The translations under genes and the position numbers were made by a program. Positions 1 to 8,827 of a stretch of DNA of 47,111 nucleotides are shown piece after piece (position 1 is the stretch's first letter; every line of letters starts with the position of its first letter). Source of the stretch: Planctomycetota bacterium. Lineage in GTDB: Bacteria > Planctomycetota > B15-G4 > SIAN01. A model generated the notes under the pieces. It was given only the letters and a program-made list of their open reading frames with translations, ran no database searches and was not told the origin of the DNA. The stretch lies in NCBI GenBank assembly GCA_016795285.1, contig JAEUIC010000030.1, positions 1 through 47,111 of the forward strand. Direction: 5' to 3'.

Positions 1-1
1 G

Positions 2-1567
2 TTCGCGGTCGAGGGTGGCGAGGGGCGCGGTTACGCCCAGGTGGTCGTCGCCGGCTCCTTCGCGCTGCACGAGTGGCGCGCGCTCGGGCAGGACGGCGCG
101 CCGCTCGCCGAACGGCGCTTCGAGCACTGCCGCGACACCGAGCTCTTCGACGATCGCCAGCAGCTCGGCAGCGATGCGGAGGGGCGCCTCGCGCTGCTGG
201 TCGCGCTCGATCCGGAGCACGAGTCGACGCGGCAGCGCTTCGCCTTGCTGGCGTCCGCCGCCGACGACGCCCGCGTGGCGTTCGCGTCGTTCGAGCTGCC
301 GCTCCACTCGAGGGCGGGCGTGCACGACGAGGGGACGCTCGCGTTCGATCGCGGGGAGTTGATCGTCGCCGGCCGCGTGGTCGACGAACACGGTGATCGG
401 CTCGGCAACGTCGCGCTCGAGGTGCGCGCGGAGCCGGGCTCGCGGCGCGGCGGCGGTTTCGTCGCGGCGCTGCGCGCCGGCGCCGACGGCAGCTTCGAGG
501 TGCGCGACGTCGCGTCGCCGCGCGAGCTGCGCGTGCTCGCGTGGGATCGCGAAGGAGGGCGCGTCGCCGCGGAGGGCGATGGCGTGCGCGCGGGCGCCGG
601 CAGCCGCGACGTCGTGGTGCCGATGAGCCGGCCGGCCGAGCTGCGCGGGCGCGTCGTGCTGCCGAGCGGCGTGGCCCCCGAGTCGCTGCGCTTCCAGCTC
701 ACGTTGCAGCCGCCAGCGCGCGGCGTCGCCGAGTCGTTCGCGGAGTTCGATGGGGAGCGGCGACTCCTCGCGCGGTTGACGCGGCGCGGCAACTATCGGC
801 TCGACGTGCTGGCGGAGAGCGAGGGCGACCCGATCGCGACGGTCGGCCCCTTCCCCGTCGAACTCGGCGCCACCGTCGAGCCGCTCGAGCTGGCGCCGCT
901 CGACCTCTCCGATCGCTGCCGTTCGCTGCAGGTCACGGTGCGCCGCCGCGACGGCTCTCCGGTCGAGGGGGCCGTCGTCTGGCGCAGCGGCATGACGATG
1001 GTGCGTCGCCTCACGGCCGCCGGTGCGCCGCCGTTGCAGGGGCGCTTCGCGCGACGGGTCGCCGTCGCCGATGCGGCGGGGCGCGCGACGCTGCCGATCG
1101 TGGCGCCGGCGGTCGACCTGGTGGTGGTCGCCCCCGGCTGCCTCCCGCTGGCGATCGAGCAGGTCCGCGACGACCTCGTCGTCGAGCTCGAGGCGCAACC
1201 GACCGTCCGCCTCGACGTGGCGGGCGTCGTCGCCGCCGGCCTCGATCGCGCCAAGCTGCGCGTCCACTTGCGCCCGATCGCCGTCCCCTCGACGCTGCCG
1301 AGCGAGCTGCTGCGCGCGCTCGGCAACCTGGTCGTCGAAGCGGACGGCGAAGGCGAGCTGCGCGCGCCGCTCTTCGCGCCCGGCCGCTTCGAGGCGCGCC
1401 TCTACTCGATCGACGGCGGCAGCCACGAGATCGGCCGCGGCGAGTTCGAGGTCGCGACGCTCGACGGCACGCCGAGCGTCGCGCTGGCCGTCGACCCCGA
1501 GCGGGCCGCCGCCGCCGCGCTGGCCGCTCGCTTGGCGCGCGCGGCTCGCGAGGCGAACGGGCGCTGA
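2..1567 (+). CDS. Carboxypeptidase-regulatory-like domain protein (5' end outside window)
   Basis: The reading frame is open from base 2 with no stop, so the true start lies upstream; the GTG at 41 is not a convincing start. About 520 residues are visible. The product is built of beta-sandwich-like stretches separated by Gly/Asp turns. One segment from about nt 365 to 545 (VDEHGDRLGNVALEV followed by DGSFEVRDV) has the look of a carboxypeptidase regulatory-like (CarboxypepD_reg) fold, and similar units recur around nt 920-1140 (RRRDGSPVEGAVVW, then VDLVVVAPGCLPL). No catalytic motif or membrane segment is visible in this part. Such domains usually occur in exported or surface proteins as structural modules. 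The C-terminus is Ala/Arg-rich. The specific function is unknown. The gene ends 74 bp before the efflux adaptor gene and probably is not part of that transcription unit, because a promoter-like hexamer lies between them. Confidence 0.6.
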   Translation, partial: FAVEGGEGRGYAQVVVAGSFALHEWRALGQDGAPLAERRFEHCRDTELFDDRQQLGSDAEGRLALLVALDPEHESTRQRFALLASAADDARVAFASFELPLHSRAGVHDEGTLAFDRGELIVAGRVVDEHGDRLGNVALEVRAEPGSRRGGGFVAALRAGADGSFEVRDVASPRELRVLAWDREGGRVAAEGDGVRAGAGSRDVVVPMSRPAELRGRVVLPSGVAPESLRFQLTLQPPARGVAESFAEFDGERRLLARLTRRGNYRLDVLAESEGDPIATVGPFPVELGATVEPLELAPLDLSDRCRSLQVTVRRRDGSPVEGAVVWRSGMTMVRRLTAAGAPPLQGRFARRVAVADAAGRATLPIVAPAVDLVVVAPGCLPLAIEQVRDDLVVELEAQPTVRLDVAGVVAAGLDRAKLRVHLRPIAVPSTLPSELLRALGNLVVEADGEGELRAPLFAPGRFEARLYSIDGGSHEIGRGEFEVATLDGTPSVALAVDPERAAAAALAARLARAAREANGR

Positions 1568-1627
1568 CGCGTCGCGAGCGTCGACCGCGCGCGCATCGGG
1601 CGCGCACGGACCGCCGGCGCCTCGCAC

Positions 1628-1633
1628 TATGCT
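1628..1633 (+). promoter_or_regulatory. Candidate -10 element (TATGCT), 8 nt before the adaptor ATG
   Basis: TATGCT is followed by 8 nt and then the ATG at 1642. If it acts as a -10 box, transcription would begin at or within 1-2 nt of the start codon (leaderless). No good -35 is seen. The same spacing recurs upstream of 3915 and of the minus-strand gene starting at 39963. Confidence 0.35.
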
Positions 1634-1641
1634 CCCGGCCC

Positions 1642-2844
1642 ATGAACGCTCCTTCGCCCGCGAAAGTCTCCGACGCCCAGACGCTCTCCGGCCTCTTCTC
1701 CCTGCTCACCGGGTTCGTGGTGGTGGGCGCCGTGATCTGGTGGATGCAGCGTCCGCCCGAGCCACCGCCGGAGCCGCCGCCCCATCCGCCCTTCGTGGTG
1801 CCGGTGACGACGGTCGCGGTGCAGAGCGGCGATGTCGCCGAGAGCGTCGAGCTGGTGGGCGACGTCGCGGCGCCCGAGCGGGCGGGACTCGCCTTCGAGC
1901 GGCCGGGCCGGCTGCGCGAGCTCTCGGTCCGCCTCGGCGACGAGGTGAAGGCGGGCAGCGTGCTGGCGCGCCTCGACGACACGGTGATCGAGGAGGAGGT
2001 GCGCGCGGCCGAAGCGGCGCTGGCGCAAGCGCGCGTGATGGCCGACCTCGCGACGCGCGATGCGACGCGCGCGCGGGAGCTCGGCGAGGAGGTCAGCAAG
2101 GCGGGGCTCGATCGCGCCGAGTCGGAGGCGAAGAACGCGGCGGCGCGCGTCGCGCAGATGGAGGCCGACCTCGCGCTGCGCCGCGCGCTGCTGGCGCAAG
2201 GGACGCTGCTGGCGCCGTTCGACGCGCAGGTGACGGCGCGGCCGCTCGCGGTGGGCGACTACGTGGCGGCGGGCGACCTCTGCTGCGAGCTCCTCTCGCT
2301 CGAGCGGCGCGAGGTGCTGCTCGAGGTCCCGGCGTCGATCGCCGGCGCGGTCGCGGTGGGCGCGCGCGTCGAGCTCACCAGCGACGATCTGCCCGGTTTC
2401 GCGCTCGACGTGCCGCTGGTGGCGATCCTGCCGTCGGCGCAGGCGCGCGCGCGCACCTTCCAAGGGGTCGTGCGCGTCGCGGCGGCCGACGACCCGGGCC
2501 ATCGGCTGCAGCCCGGCCTCTTCGTGCGCGCGCGGCTGGTGCTGCGCGAGGCGAAGGGGGCGCGCGTGGTGCCGGTCGATGCGCTGCTCGAGGGGCCGGA
2601 CGGGACGCGGCTCGCGCTGGCGGTCCCGACCGGGGCGCAGTCGCCGCCGCAGGCCGCGCTGATCGCCGTCGAGGTGGTCGCGCGCGACGCCGATCGCGCG
2701 GCGGTCGTGCCGCTCGGCGACGCGAAGCTCGAAGTCGGCGACCTGGTGATCCTCACCGGCAAGGAGAACGTCTATCCGGGAGCGACCGTGCTTCCGGCGG
2801 CGCCGCAGAGCGCCGCAGCCCCTGCGCCCTCCGCCTCGGAATGA
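1642..2844 (+). CDS. RND efflux periplasmic adaptor (HlyD/MFP family)
   Basis: This 400-residue membrane fusion protein would link an inner-membrane RND pump to the outer membrane. The N-terminus has one membrane segment at about residues 18-35, followed by a Pro-rich spacer (PPEPPPEPPPHPP, 38-50). Next come the first half of a lipoyl-like domain (GRLRELSVRLGDEVKAGSVL, about 89-108), an alpha-helical hairpin of Ala/Glu/Arg-rich heptads at about 113-195, the returning lipoyl strand (LLAPFDAQV), and beta-barrel and membrane-proximal domains to about 380. Length and order match MFP adaptors. The ATG at 1642 is preferred because residues upstream in the same frame are Arg-rich noise. The pump gene lies at 3915 and a damaged outer-membrane barrel gene lies between them. 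The substrate cannot be told from sequence. Confidence 0.88.
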   Translation: MNAPSPAKVSDAQTLSGLFSLLTGFVVVGAVIWWMQRPPEPPPEPPPHPPFVVPVTTVAVQSGDVAESVELVGDVAAPERAGLAFERPGRLRELSVRLGDEVKAGSVLARLDDTVIEEEVRAAEAALAQARVMADLATRDATRARELGEEVSKAGLDRAESEAKNAAARVAQMEADLALRRALLAQGTLLAPFDAQVTARPLAVGDYVAAGDLCCELLSLERREVLLEVPASIAGAVAVGARVELTSDDLPGFALDVPLVAILPSAQARARTFQGVVRVAAADDPGHRLQPGLFVRARLVLREAKGARVVPVDALLEGPDGTRLALAVPTGAQSPPQAALIAVEVVARDADRAAVVPLGDAKLEVGDLVILTGKENVYPGATVLPAAPQSAAAPAPSASE

Positions 2845-2954
2845 CCTTTGCCCAGTCCTCCGCTCGACCGGGGGACGCGCGAGGTTCGTGGGAGTGTCTG
2901 CGCAGTTCGCACGCGCGCCGCCGGGAAACCACACCCCGTTTCCGGAGGCTCGCC

Positions 2955-3841
2955 ATGCAGAAGTGGTCCGTCGCGTCCGCGTTCTTCGTCGCCTTCGCCG
3001 GCGCTGCCCAGGCGCAGCACGGCGACTTCGTGCTCTTCGGCGAGCAGCCGAAGGAGCGCCTCGAACTCGCGAACGAGCAGCGCTTCGTCGCTCCGCTCAC
3101 CGCGCCTTACTTCCACGAGGACTCCTTCGTCACCAGCGACCTGCGCGCCTGGTACGCGTGGCACCGCACCCGAGCTCGATCGCGCTCGACGGCGGCGAAG
3201 CGACGGTGATCGCGCTGCAGATCCGCGTGGCGTTGACCGACTCGCTCCAGTTCGTCGCCTACAAGGACGGCCTGCTCGACCTCGACACCGGCCTGATCGA
3301 CGAGAGCGGCATGAACGACCTCGCCGCCGGCTTCAAGTGGGCCTTCCTGCAGGACTGGAAGTCGCAGTTCCATGCGGCGGTCGGCGCCGGCTACGAGCTC
3401 GCGACCGGCGATGACGACGTGCTGCAGGACGACTCCGAGATCCGCGTGTGGGCGTCGTGCAACAAGGGGTGGGGCGCGTTCCACCTCGGCCTCACCGCCA
3501 ACTACTTCATGGAGAACGACGACGACGAGGGGCTCGGCGACTCCGACTGGGCGAGCTTCCACGCGCACGCCGACTGGTTCGTGAACGAGTGGTTCAGCCC
3601 GGTCGTCGAGCTGAACGCCTACAAGACGATCGACGAGGGGACCGAGGCGGTGCCCTTCAGCGGCATCGACGTCGCCAACCTCGGCGGCGGCAAGGGCGAG
3701 GACGTGGTGAGCTGCGGGGTCGGCTTCGAGCTGCGCCCGATGCCGCGCCTCGGCCTGCGCGCGGCGTGGGAGTTCCCGCTGACCGACGAGGAGGACCTCT
3801 TCGGCGCGCGGGCGACGCTCTCCGCCGTCTTCTCGTTCTGA
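2955..3841 (+). pseudogene. Outer-membrane beta-barrel protein broken by a single-base frameshift
   Basis: The reading starts at ATG 2955 after a GGAGG ribosome site, with a clean signal peptide (MQKWSVASAFFVAFAGAAQA). It proceeds as a barrel-like protein to about nt 3168, then runs into a stop near 3209. The rest of the protein, beginning PSSIALDGGEATVIALQ, continues in another frame from about 3171 to the TGA at 3841. Restoring one C in the run at 3169-3171 rejoins both halves into a roughly 295-residue protein with alternating hydrophobic strands, many aromatic residues, and a terminal Phe (SAVFSF) typical of outer-membrane barrels. It sits between an adaptor and an RND pump but is not a TolC-type factor. 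Either the gene is inactivated or the assembly has a homopolymer error; no slippery site for programmed frameshifting is seen. Confidence 0.72.
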
Positions 3842-3867
3842 GCGCCGCGGAGCGCTGAAGGCGCGAG

Positions 3868-3900
3868 CGGCCCGGCCGTTCCTCGCGGACGGCCGGGCCG
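3868..3900 (+). terminator. 12-bp perfect hairpin abutting the RND-gene -10 element
   Basis: CGGCCCGGCCGT (3868-3879) and ACGGCCGGGCCG (3889-3900) form a perfect 12-bp stem around a 9-nt loop. There is no T-run after it, so it is not a textbook intrinsic terminator. It lies 27 bp after the barrel gene's stop and ends exactly where the TATCGT hexamer begins, so it could be a terminator for the upstream gene, a palindromic operator over the pump promoter, or both. Confidence 0.5.
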
Positions 3901-3906
3901 TATCGT
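3901..3906 (+). promoter_or_regulatory. Candidate -10 element (TATCGT), 8 nt before the pump ATG
   Basis: TATCGT, then GCCGCGCC, then ATG at 3915. The spacing is identical to that before the adaptor gene at 1642. It would give a leaderless pump mRNA, transcribed independently of the adaptor gene. Confidence 0.35.
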
Positions 3907-3914
3907 GCCGCGCC

Positions 3915-6900
3915 ATGAACCCCGTGCGCTTCTCCGTCGAGCGTCCGCACACCATCGCGGTCGCCGGCATCCTCGCCGTCCTCTTCTCGTGGCTCGCGTT
4001 CCGGTCGATCCCGGTCCAGCTGAAGCCGACCGTCGACACGCCGATCATCACGATCGAGACGATCTACCTCGGCGCCAGCGCCGGCGAGGTCGAGGAGCAG
4101 GTCACCCGTCCGATCGAGGACGTGGTGCAGAACTGCGAAGGGGTCGAGAAGCTGCGCAGCACCTCGACCGAGGGCTACAGCGCCGTCAGCCTCGAGTACA
4201 ACTGGGGCGTCGACAAGAACGCGTCGCTGGTCGACGTGATGAACAAGCTGGCGGAGATGCCGCCGCTCCCCGACGAGGCGGAGCAGCCGATCGTCTCGCT
4301 GGTGCCGCCGATGCAGCGCGAGGCGGCGATGTGGCTGGTCTCGCGCAGCCCCTACGACCCGAGCCGCGTGCGGCAGATCGTCGAGGACCAGGTCGCGCCG
4401 CAGCTGAAGCGCGTGCCGGGCGTCGGCGGCCTGCTGGTCTTCGGCGGCGAGGAGCGCGAGATCCAGGTTCGCCTCGATCCCGATCGCATGGCGGGCTTCG
4501 CCGTGCGGTTCGACGAGGTCGCCGAAGCGCTCACGCGCGAGCACGTCAACCTGCGCGGCGGCACCATCGAGACGGCGACCCGCCAGATGGTGGTGCGCAC
4601 CGAGGGCAAGGCGACGCTGCCGGCCGAGATCGGCGCCATCGTCGTGCGGCGCGACGAGCGGGCGACCATCCGCCTCGACGACGTCGCGGTGATCGCCGAC
4701 ACCTACCGCGAGCGCAGCTCGTTCGTGAAGGGCGACGGCCAGGAGAACGTCGCGCTCGGCGTCAACCGGCAGGCGGGCGCCAACGTCGTCGAGCTGATCG
4801 AGGCGTGCGACGTCGAGCTCGCCGCCATCAACCGCCGGCTCGCCGACCAGGGTCTCGACCTGCGCTTCGAGTCGGTCTACCGCGACACGACCTACCTGAA
4901 CGAGGCGCTCGAGTTCGTCACCGGCAACCTCGTGGTCGGCGCGCTGCTGGCCATCGCGGTGCTGCTGATCTTCCTGCGCAGCTTCCGCAGCGTGCTGGTC
5001 ATCTGCGTGGCGATCCCGGTCTCGCTGGTGATGGTCTTCCTGGTGATGCAGGCGCTCGGCCGCACGCTGAACGTGATCAGCCTCGCCGGCCTCGCCTTCG
5101 CGTCGGGCATGGTGGTCGACAACGCGATCGTCGTGCTCGAGAACTTCTTCCGCCACAAGTCGATGGGGAAGCGGGCGGTCGACGCGGCGATCGAGGGCGG
5201 GCGCGAGGTGTGGGGCGGCGTGCTGGCCAGCACGCTCACCACCATGGCGGTCTTCCTGCCGATCCTCGGCGTCGAGGAGGAGGCGGGGCAGCTCTTCGCC
5301 GACCTCGCCATCACGATCGCCTCGGCGGTCGCCTTCTCGCTGGTCGTCGCGCTGCTGGCGGTGCCGCCGCTCTGCTCGCTCCTGTGGCGCGGCAAGCGGG
5401 CGCTCGCCACCAAGGCGGAAGCGGGGGCGCCCGGCTGGATGGAGCGCCTCTACGGCTTCTTCATCGCGCCGCTCACGCGCGCGGGCTTCGCGGGCGGCTG
5501 CCATCGCTTCGGCCTCGTGCTGGCCATCACGGCCGCGTCGCTGGTGACGCTGCACTTCATCCCGGCGCCGAGCTACCTGCCGTCGGGCAACTCGAACTTC
5601 ATCTTCTTCTTCGCGCAGCCGACCCCCGGCCAGCGCATGGAGCGCATCGCCGAGAACATGGGGCAGGTCGAGCGCTGGGTGAGCGCGCAGCCCGAGTCGG
5701 CGGTCTGCTTCTCGGTCGCCTCCAGCAACTTCAACGGCGGCGGGATCATCCTGAAGCCCGAGTACGCCAACGGCGCCGCGCTCGATGCCTACGTCGCCAA
5801 GATGATGCCGGTCTGCTTCACGACGCCCGGCTTCAACTTCATGCTTCCGGTGCGCTTCTCGCTGTTCAACGATCCGGGCTCGCAGTTCGAGGTGCAGATC
5901 TCGGGCGCCGAGCTGCCGGTGCTGGACGCCGCCGCGCAGCAGCTGACCGGCGCGCTGATGGGGGTCGACGGCGTCGCCTTCGCGCGCAGCGGCTACGTCG
6001 AGGGGCGCCCCGAGCTGCTGGTGAAGGTCGATCCGCACAAGGCGACCGAGCAGGGGATGACCGTCGCGCAGGTGGGTGCCGTGGTCGAGATGGCGCTCGC
6101 CGGCCGCCGCGTGAGCCTCTTCTCGGCGGGCGGGCGCGACTACGACGTGAACGCGGTCGTCCCGCAGGAGCGCGTCCGTTCCGAGGAGGAGCTGCGCGCG
6201 CTGCCGGTGGTGACGCCCGCCGGCGCGACCACCACGCTCGGCGACCTCGCGCTGATCGAGCGGCGGCGCGGCCCGGTCTCGATCGATCGCCTCGAGCGGC
6301 AGCGCACCATCACGCTGACGGTGAACTTGAAGCCCGGCGTCGCGCTCGGCGACGTGCTGGCGCGCGCCGAGCAGCAGGTGCTGCGGCCCGCGCAAGCGCA
6401 GCTGCCGCCCGGCTACTCGATCGAGTTCGGCGGCTCGGCCGACAAGCTGACGCTCACCCTGGCCGCGCTGACCCGCAGCTTCTGGCTGGCGATCCTCATC
6501 ACCTACCTGCTGCTCGTCGCGCTCTTCCGCAGCTGGCTGTCGCCGCTGGTGATCATGGTCACGGTGCCGCTCGCGATGGGTGGCGGCGTCGCGGCGATCG
6601 CGATCGCGCAGCGCTTCCTGCCCAACGCCTCGTTCGACGTCATCACGATGCTCGGCTTCATCATCCTGGCCGGCATCGTGGTCAACAACGCGATCCTCAT
6701 CGTCCACCAGGCCAACAACTTCCGCGACGAGGGGATGGAGCGGCGCCGCGCGCTGCAGGAGTCGGCGAAGAGCCGCTTGCGGCCGATCGTGATGACGGTG
6801 CTCACCACGGTGTGCGGCCTGCTGCCGCTCGCCTTCGGCAGCGGCGCCGGCAGCGAGCTCTACCAGGGGCTCGGCATCGTCATGCTCGGCGGCCTCGTGG

Positions 6901-7043
6901 TCAGCACGCTCTTCACGCTCTTCCTGGTGCCGGCGCTGCTGGCGCTGGGATGGGACGTCGCGGAGGCGTTCGGCGGACGCGATCGCTGGAGCGAGCAGAA
7001 GGCGGCGGCGACCGGCGCGGCGGCCGGCGCCACGAGCGGCTGA
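3915..7043 (+). CDS. RND-family efflux pump, inner-membrane permease (HAE1-like)
   Basis: This 1042-residue proton-driven exporter is of the AcrB/HAE1 type, with the expected length and twofold architecture. TM1 is near residues 13-33, followed by a large periplasmic loop (about 35-330), TM2-TM6 (about 335-490), a second loop, and TM8-TM12 at the C-terminus. The TM4 relay region reads GMVVDNAIVVLEN (about 398-410), where AcrB has two adjacent aspartates; the second is Asn here. The TM10 region reads GIVVNNAILIV (about 920-930), without the lysine of AcrB. This is a known variation among HAE1 proteins, so proton relay details may differ. The start is ATG 3915 after a short spacer from a promoter-like hexamer. 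It probably works with the adaptor at 1642. The transported compounds are unknown. Confidence 0.93.
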   Translation: MNPVRFSVERPHTIAVAGILAVLFSWLAFRSIPVQLKPTVDTPIITIETIYLGASAGEVEEQVTRPIEDVVQNCEGVEKLRSTSTEGYSAVSLEYNWGVDKNASLVDVMNKLAEMPPLPDEAEQPIVSLVPPMQREAAMWLVSRSPYDPSRVRQIVEDQVAPQLKRVPGVGGLLVFGGEEREIQVRLDPDRMAGFAVRFDEVAEALTREHVNLRGGTIETATRQMVVRTEGKATLPAEIGAIVVRRDERATIRLDDVAVIADTYRERSSFVKGDGQENVALGVNRQAGANVVELIEACDVELAAINRRLADQGLDLRFESVYRDTTYLNEALEFVTGNLVVGALLAIAVLLIFLRSFRSVLVICVAIPVSLVMVFLVMQALGRTLNVISLAGLAFASGMVVDNAIVVLENFFRHKSMGKRAVDAAIEGGREVWGGVLASTLTTMAVFLPILGVEEEAGQLFADLAITIASAVAFSLVVALLAVPPLCSLLWRGKRALATKAEAGAPGWMERLYGFFIAPLTRAGFAGGCHRFGLVLAITAASLVTLHFIPAPSYLPSGNSNFIFFFAQPTPGQRMERIAENMGQVERWVSAQPESAVCFSVASSNFNGGGIILKPEYANGAALDAYVAKMMPVCFTTPGFNFMLPVRFSLFNDPGSQFEVQISGAELPVLDAAAQQLTGALMGVDGVAFARSGYVEGRPELLVKVDPHKATEQGMTVAQVGAVVEMALAGRRVSLFSAGGRDYDVNAVVPQERVRSEEELRALPVVTPAGATTTLGDLALIERRRGPVSIDRLERQRTITLTVNLKPGVALGDVLARAEQQVLRPAQAQLPPGYSIEFGGSADKLTLTLAALTRSFWLAILITYLLLVALFRSWLSPLVIMVTVPLAMGGGVAAIAIAQRFLPNASFDVITMLGFIILAGIVVNNAILIVHQANNFRDEGMERRRALQESAKSRLRPIVMTVLTTVCGLLPLAFGSGAGSELYQGLGIVMLGGLVVSTLFTLFLVPALLALGWDVAEAFGGRDRWSEQKAAATGAAAGATSG

Positions 7044-7097
7044 GCCGCGGGCGCGGCGGAGCTTCGGAGCGGCGCGCGGCGTTCCGCTCGCCTCGAC

Positions 7098-8600
7098 TCA
7101 GCGCGGCGCGGCGGCGATCCACTCGACTTCGAGCCGGAAGGGGCCGTCGCGGCCGTCGTAGATCATCAGTCCGAGCGCGCCGATGCGGGCCGGGTCGAAG
7201 GGCGGCACTCGGCCCTGCAGCGACTCGCCGCGCCACGACGGCTGCAGCGCGGTGAACGGGATCGCGACCTCGCGCCACTCGTCGGCCACGGTCTCGAAGT
7301 CGGCGCGCCACGCCACCTCCCGGCCGCCGGCGGCGGCGCGCGCGGCGGCGTCCTGCTCTTGGCGCAGGTCGAGCCGGTAGGTGCGTCCGTCGCCGCGCAC
7401 GCGCAGCACGATGCCGCCCCACGCCGACAGGTCGAGCGCGCGCGGCGTCGTGCGGATCGAGGAGAAGCCGCCGCCGTCGGTGTTGGTCGCGCCGCGGAAG
7501 AGGAGGCGGCCGCCTGCGAAGCTCGGCCCGCCGCTCGACTTGCCGCCCATGACGCCGTCGTTCACCGTGAGCCACTGCGCCGCGACGTCTTGCTCGTCGA
7601 AGCGCGTCAGCAGCCGTCCTTCGCGTTCCATGTCGCGCTCCCGCACCAGCTCGACCAGCGCGTCGCCGAGCGCGTCGCCGATCCGCAGGTAGCTCTCCGC
7701 GTTGCCGAACCAGTGGTGGCCGTGGGTCGGGTTGGGCGACTGCTCGGCCGGCCGCCGGAACTGCGCGGTCGGCACGAAGCGGACGCCGCCGCCCGTCTCC
7801 GGCCGCTCGCAAGCGCGTCGCTGGCCGGCGCGCAGGACGTCGTTGTCGATGTTGCCGGTCTCGCCGACGACGAAGGGCAGCCGCGCGTCGCCGAACTCGC
7901 GGCGCAGGTCGTCCACGAGACGGACGAGGTTCTCCTCGTACTCGGCGGCGGCCGCGTCGTCGCAGCCGTCGTTCCACCCCTGGAACCAGACGAAGCCGTC
8001 GAGCCGCGGCGCGTGGCCGGCGAGCGCGGGGAAGGCGTTCGGCAGCGCCGCGACCGCCGCACGGTACTCCTCGATCATCTGCGTGTAGCACGGACCGACG
8101 GTGCCGCCGGCGCTCGGCGGACGGAAGTCATGCGCGAGGCTCTTGCCGCCCCAGCAGCTCTTCACCAGCACGACCGGCTCGACGAACGCGTCGCCCGCGA
8201 CGTGGCCGAGCCCGAGCTCCGGCCCGAAGTGGTGGCGATCGGAGTAGACGGCGAAGCCGAGCGCGAGCGGGCCGGCCTTCTGCTCGGCCTCGGTCTTGTA
8301 GGAGACCCACACGTCGTCGCGCACCGCCCAACGGCCGTCGGCGCCGCGCAGCCGGCGGTAGCGCTCTTCGAGCTGCGGATCGGCGAGCAGCGCGACGAGG
8401 TTGCCGCGGCCGCCGTTGTAGTCGCGTGCGTCGTCGAGATCGGCGACCGCGTGCCCCTCCATGTTCGACTGCCCCGCGAGCAGGAAGAGGCGGACGATCG
8501 GGCGCTCGGCGGCGGAGGCGAGCGGAGCGGGCGCGCTCGAGTCGGCGACGGGAGCGGTCGACTGGAGGAGCAGGGCGAGCGGCAGCAGCGTCGACGGCAA
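7098..8600 (-). CDS. Sialate O-acetylesterase-like (SASA) hydrolase fused to a CIA30 domain
   Basis: The protein is predicted secreted, about 500 residues. After a hydrophobic N-terminus comes the block LFLLAGQSNMEGH with the nucleophile serine at about residue 45, and later HGHHWFGNAESYLRIGDALG (near 290-310) supplies the catalytic histidine region of SASA/DUF303 carbohydrate esterases. From about 342 the protein changes to a CIA30-like jelly roll: WLTVNDGVMGGKSSGG, GGFSSIR, GDGRTYRLDLRQ, and a terminal GPFRLEVEWI. The TTG at 8600 is chosen because it begins a signal-peptide-like stretch and has CGGAG 7 nt upstream; a GTG at 8756 would add about 52 Arg-rich residues that look non-coding. It likely removes acetyl groups from glycans. 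It is convergent with the pump gene and divergent from the next esterase. Confidence 0.8.
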   Translation of the reverse strand: MPSTLLPLALLLQSTAPVADSSAPAPLASAAERPIVRLFLLAGQSNMEGHAVADLDDARDYNGGRGNLVALLADPQLEERYRRLRGADGRWAVRDDVWVSYKTEAEQKAGPLALGFAVYSDRHHFGPELGLGHVAGDAFVEPVVLVKSCWGGKSLAHDFRPPSAGGTVGPCYTQMIEEYRAAVAALPNAFPALAGHAPRLDGFVWFQGWNDGCDDAAAAEYEENLVRLVDDLRREFGDARLPFVVGETGNIDNDVLRAGQRRACERPETGGGVRFVPTAQFRRPAEQSPNPTHGHHWFGNAESYLRIGDALGDALVELVRERDMEREGRLLTRFDEQDVAAQWLTVNDGVMGGKSSGGPSFAGGRLLFRGATNTDGGGFSSIRTTPRALDLSAWGGIVLRVRGDGRTYRLDLRQEQDAAARAAAGGREVAWRADFETVADEWREVAIPFTALQPSWRGESLQGRVPPFDPARIGALGLMIYDGRDGPFRLEVEWIAAAPR

Positions 8601-8827
8601 GGCAAGGCTCCGAACGGGCCGGCAGCGGCGCGGAAGCGCGCGCTGCGGTGCGAGCGATACCGGCCCGTCGCGCCGCCGCCAAACGGGCGCGCGTCGAGCG
8701 TGACGGCTCGATGACGCCTCGGTCGCGCGCGGCGACGGCGCCTGCTGTCGCTTCACGCGCGCCCCGCTAAGGTCGCCCCCTCGCTCGCGGCATGGCCGCG
8801 CGCTTCCTCGACGCGGCGGAGATCGAC

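Noticed and set aside
3160..3180. Programmed -1 frameshift in the barrel gene
   Set aside because: There is no slippery heptamer or downstream pseudoknot at the site. A single missing C explains the break better.
3657..6707. A 1016-residue open frame on the minus strand opposite the RND pump
   Set aside because: It is rich in Arg/Asp/His/Glu with no domain or membrane pattern and mirrors the codon structure of the obvious pump gene. It is a GC-driven shadow, as are similar long antisense frames at 9991-11631, 14254-16758, 16864-20451 and 45160-47073.
7039..7102. GCTGAG/CTCAGC inverted repeat between the pump and SASA genes
   Set aside because: It arises because both convergent genes end in GC-TGA-G. 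The 6-bp match is expected from the stop codons.
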